DNA of 64,000 bases from positions 21,493,889-21,557,888 of the forward strand of contig OY992836.1 of NCBI GenBank assembly GCA_963921425.1. The letters are read 5' to 3'. Each line of letters begins with the position of its first letter. The stretch's first letter is position 1. The stretch comes from Dryas octopetala (taxonomy: Eukaryota; Streptophyta; Magnoliopsida; Rosales; Rosaceae). The notes beneath the pieces are model-generated. The model was not told where the DNA came from and did no database searches. It was given only the letters and a program-made list of their open reading frames with translations. Below are positions 13,484 through 24,813 of the stretch, one piece after another. Position numbers and translations under genes: made by a program.

Positions 13484-13587
13484 CTTCTTGCAGTTGCAGA
13501 GACTACTTGTTTCTCGTACTCTGTTTCTTCTTCACTTCTTTACTTGTTAACACTAGTTCTTGATGTGGCGAACTGTATGTGATGAAA

Positions 13588-13595
13588 TATTTATA
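13588..13595 (-). promoter_or_regulatory. TATA box of the 78-aa proline-rich gene
   Basis: The minus strand reads TATAAATA here, about 105 bases before the ATG. This predicts a transcription start near 13560 and a 5' UTR of about 75 bases. Confidence 0.55.
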
Positions 13596-13599
13596 GCAC

Positions 13600-14467
13600 A
13601 ATAGTGTCGGTAGAAGACTAGAAGCTAAAGCAATGTTGACATTATCCTCACATGTGGCACATAAAACATTATGTCTATCTGGCCAATGAAAAAAAGGCTA
13701 AATGACAAATTAAATTTAGCTTCTTTTGAAAAAGAAAACATAAATAATTAAAACTATTAATAATGGTAGCTAGGATAGATATTTGTGACATGTGTATCAT
13801 GCACTGAGGATTTTTGTTTTTCTCTTCCCATTTTGTGTGGTTATGCTTCTGCGTTAGGACAACCACAAGATCGATCGGCTACATTACTTTAACTTTTATA
13901 GATCACAAAAATTATTGGGACGATATCTATGATCGTTTTCAAGAAAGATTGGCAAGGATATATTATTTTTTAGGAGAAAGGACGAGAATAACTTACTTGT
14001 TTCTATCATATTATATTATAAGGATATGTGTTATATCAATTAGAGAGAAAAATTTTATATTAGTGAGAAAAATAAAGATTGAAGAAAAGAGCGGATAGCA
14101 GTTGGCATACCTGCGTTGCAGGTAAGTCCTTCTCGGGACCATACTTCAGAAGCTATAGCCCAACTGATCATGAGTAATGTTATGGACTTAGTTTATTCAC
14201 TTGTTGCTGTACGTAGTTAATTAAAAATATAAAATAAGGAGTGGAATGACTTAATTTGCAATAATATTAACCACAAACTCATCTTATTTTATATAATCAG
14301 CATATATTTTTTTGGGTACATAGTGATGATCGTATCTTAGTCATTACAATATGCATGATGAGAGCTAGCAAGCTAGCTTAGCAAACCCAGTAACTTAATA
14401 AAACTGAAAATTACATTCTTAATTACGATATATGCCACATATGGTAATATATATATATATAAGATGA
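13600..14467. other. Intergenic DNA between the two proline-rich genes
   Basis: The region is AT-rich. An open frame on the + strand at 13814-14098 has no recognisable composition or motif and I treat it as chance. A short TA run lies at about 14446-14461, just past the stop of the upstream paralogue. Confidence 0.4.
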
Positions 14468-14635
14468 TCATGGGCGTGGTCCGTGTGGATCACGTGGCTT
14501 GTGGGGTTCAGGAGGGCCCTGGGGATGTGCCGGACCTGGAGGCGGCGCTTGGCCATGCTGTGGAGGAGGCTCCTGATGTGCCGGACCTGGAGGCGGCGCT
14601 TGGCCTTGGGGTGGTGGAGGCTGGTGGTCAGGCAT
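14468..14635 (-). CDS. Small Pro/Gln/His-rich protein, 55 aa
   Basis: This is a 55-residue, proline-rich protein beginning M-P-D-H-Q-P-P-P-P and ending H-G-P-R-P. It carries an internal tandem repeat, G-Q-A-P-P-P-G-P-A-H, twice, separated by a short Q/E/P/H linker. It has no cysteine, no signal peptide and no membrane segment. A TATAAAG box sits about 120 bases upstream. It resembles the 78-aa protein about 1 kb downstream in composition, size, strand and promoter layout, so I infer an old tandem duplication followed by repeat shuffling. Function unknown. Confidence 0.55.
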   Translation of the reverse strand: MPDHQPPPPQGQAPPPGPAHQEPPPQHGQAPPPGPAHPQGPPEPHKPRDPHGPRP

Positions 14636-14755
14636 TTTATCACTTGTCGATCTCTTGTTGCTGCTCGATCTTCTTCAACTCTTGAACTAATTTCCTGCTT
14701 AATTGTTTAAGGCTAGCTATATGTTGTGGTGAAGAGGAGGGTATGTTGTAGATTA

Positions 14756-14762
14756 CTTTATA
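14756..14762 (-). promoter_or_regulatory. TATA box of the 55-aa proline-rich gene
   Basis: The minus strand reads TATAAAG, about 120 bases before the ATG. The spacing is close to that of the neighbouring paralogue. Confidence 0.5.
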
Positions 14763-15751
14763 GGAGTGGATAAAAGGTGATGTTTTTACTTTTTTTGGAT
14801 ATTTTGGGTAGGAACTTCAAACGTGGCTAAAGGATAGAGGCTAGGCATGCATGCATGGTGTTTCATCTCTGTAGAGGGAAACGCGTGTCCATCATCTTCG
14901 ACAACTGCAAGTCAGACCCATGGTTGTTTTTGTTAGGTGAATACCTACAATTCATGGATCAATCAAGAACTCTTCAGATTCATTATGATCATGCCACACC
15001 TTTCAAACTGCACTATTGAAGCTTACTTATGATCGAACTGAGCCTCTTCTTAACTTCAGTTATGAGAAAAGCTTTTGTGCCAATGTTCATTATTCTAATT
15101 GTTAATTTAATTGGTCTGAAAAAAGTGAACAAAATTAATGAAAATTAACCTCGATCCTTGAAAGGGAACCACATGCAGATCCAAATCTTCTGCTTAGATT
15201 TATATTATAGGACAAGGATTGAGCTAGGAAGTGGATCCAAATTCATGTTTCATAATAACTTATGCTTTTATGGCTTCAAATATATACCAAACACGTACAG
15301 TACTCTTCTATCACAAATTCACAATCTGTGTTTTAATTTTTTAATGCTTCAATTATTGTTTTGCAGGTGTTACGTGCCATGAGAGAGCAAATGGGCTGGG
15401 CATGACTCTGAAAAAACCTGCATGTGGGCGAAACCAAAGTCGGCTCACTGCGTGTGGATATGAGTCTTGTTGAGCCCAACTTGGTATACAGAGTACCCAA
15501 TTCATACTCAACCCAAGAGTCTTGTCGGGTTTATTACACAAATGCTAAACACAAATGTCCAATTAAAAAAAAAAAAAAAAAAACTGTGATTCTCTTCTCT
15601 TCCAAAGGTCACCATTCTTTTATAACTAGAAAATTTTAGCTCAATGTTAATTTTAATTGCTTAGGGCTCACTTTGATATTTAACATTTGTTCTAAACCCT
15701 AATTACGTTAAGTGCATGTAAAAAAATCGTACATGAACTAGGATTATATTA
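14763..15751. other. Intergenic DNA left of the hAT element
   Basis: Nothing coding is supported. An A-run of about 19 lies at 15565-15583. The original, pre-insertion CATGCATG target site abuts the right edge. Confidence 0.4.
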
Positions 15752-15891
15752 CATGCATGCAGTGACGGATCCAGGAATTTGATTCCGGGGGGTCATAGTG
15801 TACACAATGCCATAAATTTTTTTTACGAAAATAACACTAAAAAATTAAATGATAGTTGTTTCATTTATAATTCATAATAAAAACATACAAG

Positions 15892-18243
15892 TTACAATTG
15901 TCCACGACGAGTTTTCATATTCTGAAAACGCGCCATTATAGCTTCATTATCAATACAATCAAAAACATCTTTCTCAATGTAAACAATTAAGCTATCGCTC
16001 AACCATTGATCTCCCATTTTGTTGCGGAGTGGACCCTTAATAATATTCATGGCAGAAAATGCCCTCTCCACTGAAGCAGTTGCAACCGGTAAAACCAAAG
16101 CCAATGTAATAAGCAAATACACATAAGTATATGTCCGATCCAACCCTTTCTCCACCAATTTTTTCGCAAGATCACCAATCCCTTTCAATTCTGAAAAATC
16201 ACTACTTGAACGCATATGATGAATATAAATCCTAAGTTGATCTTCAAGTGCCAATAGATCTCGATCCGAAAAATCTTGAGGATAAAATTGAGCAAGACGA
16301 AGTAACTTTTGTATGTCAAAAGCGACGAAAGAATTATCCGGACTCAAACATGCCAAGCAAATAAGTAACTCACTATTTACCTCATTGAAGCGATCCTCCA
16401 ATTCCACAAGTTGCTCATCAATGACATAAACAAAAAGCTCCACACGATAATGATGATGATATGTTTTTATTGGAGCATTGCGCCGTGATCTCCCTCGAGC
16501 TACATATGTCTCATCCATGTTAGGAACCTCAATATGATTTTTAGCACAAAAAGAAGCTACTTGATCAACCAAAAGATCAAACTCATTATTTCTCATATGG
16601 TGTAGTCTTTCCTTACATGCTTTGACTAAAGCCATTGCACTCACAATCTCTTTATCTTTCTTTTGTAATGCTTTTGACAAAGCATTTGTGATTCCCAATA
16701 TAGATCTCATCAAAAATAGGTGAAACACAAACTGAAAAGATAACATTTCTCCCAATAATCTATTTGCTTCACCCACACTATCATTGTAGCGATCATCAAC
16801 AATCAATTCAAGCACCTTCACAACCGATGCAAACATAGAAATCAAACTAATCAACGTACCATAATGGGAGTTCCAACGTGTATCACCGGCACGTTTGAGA
16901 CTAGATTCTTGATTTAAGCCTCGACCCGTTTGAAGACAATCATTTTCAAAGGCTTCCATAAGCTCTTTTTGGAGTTGTTCTCTCAATGCATCACGACGCT
17001 TACAAGATGCTCCAACAATATTAACCACACTATTACAAGATGTGAAAAAAGTGGCAATGTCGGCATTTTTCTTTGCAATGGCAATAAGAGCTAGTTGAAG
17101 TTGATGAGCAAAGCAATGAACATAAAATGCACAAGGTTGTTCTCTCAAAATCTTTGTTTTAAGGCCATTGAACTCACCTCTCATATTACTAGCTCCATCA
17201 TAACCTTGCCCTCGTATCTTGGAAAAGCTCAATTTGTTGAAAGAAAAGAATGCATCAATGGCATCCTTTAGTGCACTAGAAGTGGTTTCGGCAACATGTT
17301 GGACCCCCACAAACCTTTCAATTACTTGCCCTTTGTCGTCCACATAACGCAACACCATAGCCATTTGCTCCTTTATTGAAATATCACGTGAATCATCCAC
17401 CAATATAGAAAAAAGTCGATCTTTCATATCATTCATGATAACCCCAATGGTTTCCATGGCACATGCATTAACAAGATCTTTTTGAATTGAAGGAGCTACT
17501 AACTTGAGATTCCCCGGGGCATTCTCCAACACAACAGCCTTAACTTTCTCATCATGATCTGCAAGAAATTGTAAAAGCTCCAAATAATTCCCCCTATTGC
17601 TTGAAGTGGCACTTTCATCATTGCCACGAAAAGAAAGTCCTTGTCGCAACAAAAACTTTGTGCAATCAATTGATGCATTCAAGCAAGTGCGATAAGCAAT
17701 ACGAGCTTTGTCTGACTGTTTTTGCACAACTGTTTCAATATGTGAATTTTGGTTCATTAGATTCATAGCAGCTTCTCTAGATCGATTGTGAACACTGTCA
17801 ACCGGCCCAACATGCGTGCTAAACTTTTCTCTCCCTTTCTTCCAATTCCTGAAGCCTACCCCAGTAAAGACGTCACTACCCGCTTGTTCAAAATTGGATT
17901 TAAATAGATAGCAATAAAGGCAAAATGCGGCATCCTTAGATTGACTATACTCCAACCAATCAAACTCATCAAACCATTGGGCAATGAAGCGTCGATCAAT
18001 TCCCGATTGATTAATTTGTGGGAATATATGACCTCTAGGTTGACAAGGTCCTTTTTGTAGATATGCTCTTCGGATCTCATCTCGAATATTAGGGCTATAA
18101 TCCGCCATTTGAGTTCTTAATCCAGGGTCTGCTTGAAGATTAGCCAAAATATCATCTAACCCACTTAAAGTCGAACCAAAACTTGAATTAACCGAATTAT
18201 TTGAACTACCCGTTGGACATTTTCTCTTAAAAAATCGTTCCAT
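15892..18243 (-). CDS. hAT transposase, zinc finger MYM-type 1-like
   Basis: This is a 783-residue transposase of the class often annotated in plants as 'zinc finger MYM-type protein 1-like' or 'TTF-type zinc finger with HAT dimerisation domain'. I chose the ATG at 18243 because relatives begin M-E-x-F-F-K-R-K; an in-frame ATG seven codons earlier exists. A TTF-type zinc-finger region lies at about residues 60-150 (F-C-L-Y-C). A DUF4371-like RNase H fold follows, with an acidic D-D-S-R-D segment and the C-F-A-H-Q-L motif. The C-terminal hAT dimerisation domain is at about 690-775, with A-T-A-S-V-E-R-A-F-S supplying the expected catalytic glutamate. There is no stop, frameshift or intron, so the protein may be active. 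Confidence 0.9.
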   Translation of the reverse strand: MERFFKRKCPTGSSNNSVNSSFGSTLSGLDDILANLQADPGLRTQMADYSPNIRDEIRRAYLQKGPCQPRGHIFPQINQSGIDRRFIAQWFDEFDWLEYSQSKDAAFCLYCYLFKSNFEQAGSDVFTGVGFRNWKKGREKFSTHVGPVDSVHNRSREAAMNLMNQNSHIETVVQKQSDKARIAYRTCLNASIDCTKFLLRQGLSFRGNDESATSSNRGNYLELLQFLADHDEKVKAVVLENAPGNLKLVAPSIQKDLVNACAMETIGVIMNDMKDRLFSILVDDSRDISIKEQMAMVLRYVDDKGQVIERFVGVQHVAETTSSALKDAIDAFFSFNKLSFSKIRGQGYDGASNMRGEFNGLKTKILREQPCAFYVHCFAHQLQLALIAIAKKNADIATFFTSCNSVVNIVGASCKRRDALREQLQKELMEAFENDCLQTGRGLNQESSLKRAGDTRWNSHYGTLISLISMFASVVKVLELIVDDRYNDSVGEANRLLGEMLSFQFVFHLFLMRSILGITNALSKALQKKDKEIVSAMALVKACKERLHHMRNNEFDLLVDQVASFCAKNHIEVPNMDETYVARGRSRRNAPIKTYHHHYRVELFVYVIDEQLVELEDRFNEVNSELLICLACLSPDNSFVAFDIQKLLRLAQFYPQDFSDRDLLALEDQLRIYIHHMRSSSDFSELKGIGDLAKKLVEKGLDRTYTYVYLLITLALVLPVATASVERAFSAMNIIKGPLRNKMGDQWLSDSLIVYIEKDVFDCIDNEAIMARFQNMKTRRGQL

Positions 18244-19153
18244 AATTCTACACATGTAAACCAATTTTCAATAATCAATTAAAGTCCAATAATCAATTTA
18301 TCAAATTTATCAAAGTAATAACAATAATTAGCCAAAATCCAATAATCAACTTAATATAATAAAAACTCATAATTAATTAATCAAATTATGAAAGTAATAA
18401 CAATAATCAACAACAATCCAACAATCCAATAAATCAATAATCATATTAATACAAATATACAATAAAAACCCATAATCAATTAATCAACCAATAATTAAAT
18501 CAACATCAAGATTCAAGAAACCACTAATTAGTCTAATTTCATTACAATAATCTTATCAATTAATTAAAAAACAACATATATTATAAATTTAAAGTGAATT
18601 GAGAATTAGGAATTAGGGTTTGAAACTTTAAACTTACTTGAAAAAATAAAATTGGAACTTCAAACTTGAGTTTTGAGGGGCACTGGGCAGCAGCCAGCAG
18701 GGGCGACGGCGGGCAACAGGGGCGACGGCGTCAAAGACTCACGGCTGGCTGGGTTGGGCACTTGGGCTCTGTCTGTGTGGGTTTTACTGTTAATGAATGA
18801 GGGGATTCGATTTGGGGAAGAAGCTGAAAGAGCAGACAATGACACAGCCACACACGGGTCACTGCCTGGGTAGTCTTTCTTTGTTTTTTTAAACTCCTAG
18901 CTCAAAACGACGTCGTTTTGAGTAGGAACTTAAAAAAAAATTAATAGCCCGCAGCCCACTAGCCCAGCCCAGTAGCCCAGCCCCCTCTTCACTGTCTTCA
19001 CTCTTCAGCCCTGTTTCTCTTCTCTCTCTCTGTTTCTCAGAATTTCAGGAACACCGAACCAGGGACGCAATCATGGCGAGTTGGCGATGGCGACGATGGC
19101 TGCTGGAAGGCTGGAGGCTGGCGCCCTGGAGGTCGCCTTCTTCACGTCGAGCC

Positions 19154-19216
19154 GTCGGGGTCGGGGGGTCGCCTTCTTCGCGTCGGGGGGTCGCCTTCTT
19201 CAAGTCGGGGGGTCGC
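19154..19216. repeat. Subterminal GGGGGGTC tandem repeats of the hAT element
   Basis: Three units of the form TCGGGGGGTCGCCTTCTTC, about 22 bases apart, lie about 100-150 bases inside the right terminus. The same GGGGGGTC octamer also occurs at 19261-19268 and near the left end at about 15786-15794. Clustered subterminal motifs are typical transposase binding sites in hAT elements; that role is inference here. Confidence 0.7.
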
Positions 19217-19313
19217 TGGCGTCGCCGTGGACGGGTCTAAGCTTGCGTGCTCCGCCGTTCGGGGGGTCACCCGACCCCCCAACCTTGGCTGTGCGTCCGT
19301 CCCTGCATGCATG

Positions 19314-20208
19314 GAATGTTGACTTTGTTTCACCAAATGAGAAATGTTTTCTCTACCAATCATAGGCATTAGATCCATTGCATGCTCATCTATACCCGCT
19401 GGCCTCTTCTCTTTGTAAAATGACCCAATAATAATTATACATGCAGATTGAGATAGGCATATATTAACCTCTTTAGAGTGTTGAGGACGGGTTTTGCCTC
19501 GTTCTACATTCATTATTAAGGCATGTTTGGATGGAAATATTTCATGGTGGGGAGGGGGGGGGTGGATTTGAATTTTGGGAGCCCAAATCAAATATACCTA
19601 TTTGGTTTTAATTTAAAGAAGTGATTTGGATTTGGTCCAAATTTATGATGGATTTCAAATCACACGTGCAATTAAGTATTTGAAATCCCACCATCTCACC
19701 CTTTCTCTCAATCCCTCACCTCGACCACCACCGCTTGAAGCCGGAGACCACTCTATCTCTCTCTCTCTCTCTCTCATTTTTAGTTTTAATTTTTAAATTT
19801 TATTATAATTTTTTGTATACATTTTTTAAACAAATATAATTTTACCCTTGAAAATAATCACACACATAACTAATATTTTTTAACAAAAATTATAAAAGAG
19901 TTGACAGATAACTCTAGACATAAAATAAAAATTTTAATCTTTTATTGACACAAATTAAAATTCATATCTTCCACACACATGTGTATTATTAATTTATTAT
20001 AGATCTTTACCTAAATTTTACACTTCAATATGTTGCTTAAATCTTTGTAGTCTTTACCCCAATGATACGAAAGTGAACAAAATTATTGAATTTGATATAA
20101 AAAGAAATCTCTCTCTCTCTCTCACAGAGTCTCTCTCCCAGCTGGTGTGGTTCAATTATCATCATCAACCACAATCCTCTCCTCTTAAGCTTTGTATCTC
20201 TAGCTATA
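19314..20208. other. Intergenic DNA and 5' UTR of the 541-aa RING gene
   Basis: The left part is plain intergenic sequence with a G-run near 19552. A CT microsatellite lies at about 19752-19774. The last 110 bases include a second CT-rich tract at 20106-20122 and are likely the 5' UTR of the gene starting at 20209. Confidence 0.4.
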
Positions 20209-23200
20209 ATGGGTTCGAGCAGCAGTCGACTGGGGTCGCGCCCATCTCGGCCCCGAGTCAATCGCACCACCAATCGTTCCATACTCTCCTCTCTCGTCTG
20301 TGGTGGCTCCTGGTCACGTGCTACTTACGAGGTACCTCCTCCTCTTCTTCTTCACCATCATCGTCCACTAAAACCCATTTGTCTTTTAATTCAATCATCA
20401 ATACCCATTTTTGGATTTCTTTTCATTTTTACCTATTTGTGTGCAAAATTCGATTTTTATTGGTTTCTGGTGGTTTTGGGATTCGATCATTTGGTGCAAA
20501 AGATCGGTACCTATATGGTAATCGTGTGGGAAACCATATCCTAAGTGAAAATTTAGAAGCCGTTTAGGCTTCCTTTTTTTTTTTTTTTCTTCTTACATAA
20601 TTTTTTGGGGCTTATTTTCCTCAATTTGAAAAAAGATATGGGATTTGACCAGCTGATGCAGAAGATTACCCCCGTGCTCGGTAATATCGTAATTATTCAG
20701 TCATTTTGAATTTTGCTATACCATACCTGTAAATGTGCATATTGGTGTTGATTAAAAAGTTGCTCATTAAGTTATCATGTTGTTGGAAAAACTGGGGAAT
20801 TTAATTGACGGCTCGAGTTGCTATTGTTTTTATCTTTACATTTGTTCAGGTTCAATAAAACTATCTTGAATAAAGAAAAAGGGTTAAACCAAGTATTTTT
20901 AGGGTCTTAACTATGTTAGTTATTATTTTTTCAAAAAGAAAAGAAAACAAAATGACCTTTATTGATGATCCCCAATAAGTGGTCAGTGGGATGCTCATAG
21001 AAATTGGTTGGAGATGGTTTGAATACAATCAAATAACTCAAAGGTCAAGGTCCTTAATGGTGTGGAACACCTTTTAAAATGATTATACTCGAGTAACTTA
21101 TCTTCTTGAGCTAGGAATTAGTCATAGTACTGATGTAGTCATGTGAAGTAGAATGTTGTTATTATTATTCACTTGTTCTCCAGAGATGGAGAAGATTTCA
21201 AAAAGTTTGGATGAATAATGATATTGTGAAAATATGAGAAGATTCTACTGTGCAGGTCCATTGTTATGCATAGGAGACCTCAATGTGAGCGTATTAGATT
21301 ACAAACATCGACTGATTTTCTTAGGTGTTTTTTCTGCAGATGGAAGATCATCCAGTTGAGTGTCTTGTGAAATATGCAGAGCATTGTGATCGGGATATCA
21401 CTCAAGTCCAAAACTCCACAGAGGGAACTTCATTGGTCTCCAGTACAGGCCCCAGTACTGAAATTGCATCGTCATCTGAAAGCATTGTTGCAGCCAGTCA
21501 GGATACCTATTTTGAAGAAGGTTTAAGAAGTGTTGGTACAAGTAATCAGGGGAAGCGCTTGTCCAAAAGTAAAGAGCTAATATCTCCTCATCAGGTAAGT
21601 GCTGATTGTAGTCATGATGAATCTCGTAGGGATAATAGTGCTACAGCTAGTACTTCGTTTAAAGAACAACAATCTTCAGACCCAGTCTCTTTGAATTGTT
21701 CGGCCAATGTGGATGCAGTCAATGGCATTGATAATTCAGCAGACAAGAATGTATCTCAGACCTGTCCTGAGGTTATGCATCCAAGTAGTTCATCTCCTCA
21801 AGGGATAGGGAATTCCGGTTCTGAGGAAGTGCCTGTTGAGAATCATGTGGCTGAAGCAATGGTTGCCCATAGCTCTAATGCTGATACTGATTCTGCTCGT
21901 GTTTCTGAAATACCATTATCTTTTCACTCACTTGGAAATGATTCCCTTCGAGAGGCAATACCTCCTGGTTTAGGATTCCTTGTGTCCAATAGGGAACGAG
22001 GCCAGGAAGATGGAAGCGTTCTTCATGTCGATGTCATGAGTATTTCTTCCAACTTTTTGTCGAGTAGCAATGCTGATGCAAGTAGTCGTGAGGCCAGAAG
22101 GAATGGTAGACGACTTTTTTGGGATGCATTCTCAAGACGCAGTTCCAGGCGGTTTATTGATTCCCCAACCATTCTTTTCTCTTCTGATGATAATGAGGAT
22201 CTAGGATTTCATGACAGATGGCTGCTTGGTTTGAGTGGTGATTTTTTCAATGATGGCATTGGAGCTGATTCTGGTTACCAGGGCAATAGAATTCCCAACT
22301 CGCGTGAACGACGGCGGCATTCTAGATCCGAGGTGATATTTTAGAACATTAAAAATGTTATGATGTTGTTTCAATTATGTGGCTTAAATTGGATCTGAAA
22401 ATTGGATTTTTTTGGACTCTTCAGTGCCTTTCATTTGGAAAATTTTTGGGTCTTATGGGCATGAAGTGTATATAAGTGTTCATTTATATTGATATTTGCA
22501 TTTACCTACATATCATATAGCAACAGTACTTTTTTATTTCCTTCATAAAGATTGATATCCAGATTTTTTTATGCGGCAGAAGAATCTATAAATTGTAAAA
22601 TATTTCCTTGGGGGCCTCCTCAATAAATTTTATTGAATTGCATCTGCATGACTCCTTGCAGGTCTGGGAAAGACTTCGCGTTGGCCTTGATGATAATGGT
22701 CAGCGCAATACCTCTTGTCCTACAGGAATCCACCCTGGTGGCATGTGCTCATGTGGCTCATTCTTGATGACTGAAGAGTCTAGTACTCGAGCAAGTATAT
22801 CAAGAATTGTCATGCTTGCTGAAGCTCTATTTGAGGTAACTCTCTTTCCTCAACTGGCATGCTTTTTATTTTTTTTGTACTGTCATGATTATCTCTTTTC
22901 ATATTTTGCTAACTTCTAAAAACTGCTTACATATTTTTGGCTGCAACCAGTGTAAGTTTCAAGCTTCATTTTTCGTATGCTTATCTTGTATTTGCTTTCA
23001 CTTTAAAAGATAAATACTTAATGGTTCCAGGAATCTTGTTTGGTAGATTGCACATGTAAAAATAACCATTGATGGTTAATAATGTTAGTGAGGGTATTGA
23101 TCAATAAGTTCTTTATTTCACCTATGATATCACCATGCAAGTAATCTGATTATGCTTAGAAATTTATTAATTTTTTTCTATGATGTCTTCCGAAATCCAT

Positions 23201-24095
23201 TCATGGCTACATTTTTTCTTATATATATATTTGTGATCTCGTTACTTTTCAGAGTGGTTTATTTTCTATGGGGACATTTCCATGTGTTTTCAATTTCTTA
23301 TTTAAGTGGTTGTATAGCTTAGCTGATCATTTCTATGCTTAGCATTCCAATATGCTTATGGGTTTAAAGGAATTAGAGATGTGAATGCAGCCTATCCTTT
23401 AACATTGTTATTGCAGTAAAATGTCACAGTTTTTACTCTTTCTGCTATTTGGAGATCATATATTGATAATAGCTATGGAGCTCCACCACATAACTTTGTA
23501 ACATAATTTTGTGTAATATATGATGTGAAGGTTTTGGATGAAATTCATCGCCAACCCGTGTCACTTTCATTATCTATGGTCTCGGTCCCTGCTCCATCAT
23601 CTGTTGTTGACTCTTTTCCTCTTAAGAGTCACACTAAGGTTGACAAATCGAAGCCTGGGGATGATGTTGAACAGTAAGGCTTATTTAATTTAATTTCTCT
23701 GTTGTTTTTCTTGGGGTCTTTTTCTAATTTGTGGAGTAGTTTTTCTTGGCCTTCATTGTTTAACATTTGATCATGGTGAGTTAATAATTGATAGGTGTTT
23801 CATCTGCCTCGCTGAGTATGAGGAAGGGGACAAAATTCGAGTTCTTCCCTGCCACCATGAGTATCACATGTCATGTGTCGATAAGTGGCTCAAAGAGATA
23901 CACGGGTATTGTCATTGCCATCCACTGTTTTTTTCATGATTGTCCATTTTCACATGTTTCATACTGAAAGTATTTCTGTTCTCTCCCCACTTCCTCTTTC
24001 CTCCCTCTTACAGAGTTTGTCCACTTTGTCGAGGAGATGTTTGTGAGGGTTCGACTGACTGTTCTGTCTCTAACTCGGAGATATCTTCTGTTTGA
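20209..24095 (+). CDS. RING-H2 E3 ubiquitin ligase, likely N-myristoylated
   Basis: This is a probable E3 ubiquitin ligase of 541 residues in six coding exons: 20209-20331, 21340-22332, 22662-22835, 23531-23673, 23795-23905 and 24014-24095. All joins are in phase. The RING-H2 domain is at residues 479-520 with the spacing C-x2-C-x14-C-x-H-x2-H-x2-C-x11-C-x2-C, so all eight zinc ligands are present. The tail after it is 21 residues. The N-terminus M-G-S-S-S-S-R-L fits the N-myristoylation signal (Gly2, Ser6), which predicts membrane attachment. The middle 330 residues, mostly in exon 2, are serine-rich, acidic and without a known fold, with a short Arg-rich patch before D-S-P-T-I-L-F-S. The substrate is not deducible. 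The RING is split between exons 5 and 6. Confidence 0.9.
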
Positions 24096-24813
24096 TATAA
24101 TTGTACATGGTAATGTAAATAGTGATGGTTCTTCGCTTTTACAATCATGTGTTATTTGTCCTTCAACTAACTTGTATTCTCTTGTTTCTGAATTTTCCAC
24201 AATCCATATAATGTGGCATCTCTTCCCCTGATGCGGTTTTGTAGTACTTCTCATGATGAGATTCAGAAAAATGAGATATCTGTATCAATGTGTATGTATC
24301 TAACGCATCTTGGACACTTCTTTGACGCATCTTTATTATCTTGCCTCGAGCATGCTGCAGGGAAGACATTGGCATTTTTTGGATTTCAATTCTCTGCAGT
24401 ACTCAGTTTTTATTTGTTTCAATTCTAGTCATGTTTTAATAATTTAAGGTTTATGGATCCATTAATGTGATCTTATACACACCGAAAAAGTGTTGTCATT
24501 AGCCCACTACAACCAAACAAAAGAAAAAGTGTGTCATTTTCTTTTTCTCACACCCTTAAATGAAGATGAGGAAGTTTAAGCTATAAAAACACAAGTTTCG
24601 TTGAGATGAATCCCATGAGAGTCAAATTCCAAATAACAGGGAGGTATTACATTGCCTACATTTACAAGTCAAACATAGAGTTTGAATTACTTGGAGAGCA
24701 GAGTTCTTTCAAAGTTAACACATTAAGGAATTTCGCAATCAAAATACATCAATAAACTATACCATACTCTAAGAAAGGGCATTAAACATAAAATATATAA
24801 GTCCCTGCTCTCA
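24096..24813. other. Convergent intergenic region
   Basis: This lies between the stop codons of the 541-aa RING gene (+) and the NPF-motif gene (-), so it should contain both 3' UTRs. No additional gene is visible. Confidence 0.5.

Larger units (their letters stand above)
15760..19305 (-). mobile_element. Intact hAT-superfamily DNA transposon
   Basis: The element is 3546 bp long and flanked by a perfect 8-bp target-site duplication, CATGCATG, at 15752-15759 and 19306-19313. Its termini are imperfect inverted repeats: the left end begins CAGTGACGGATCC and the right end, read inward, CAGGGACGGACGC. Both ends also carry GGGGGGTC about 25 bases in. An 8-bp duplication and termini starting CA are hAT hallmarks. 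It holds a full-length transposase frame on the minus strand. The right side, which is the transposase promoter side, is GC-rich near the terminus and AT-rich next to the gene. Intact duplication and open frame suggest recent insertion. Confidence 0.93.

Noticed and set aside
13814..14098. 94-codon plus-strand frame
   Set aside because: Composition is random AT-rich, with no homology signal, and it overlaps the intergenic DNA of minus-strand genes.
19081..19365. Plus-strand frame rich in Ala/Gly/Ser at the transposon's right end
   Set aside because: It crosses the transposon terminus and target duplication into flanking DNA, so it cannot be an element gene; GC-rich repeats explain it.
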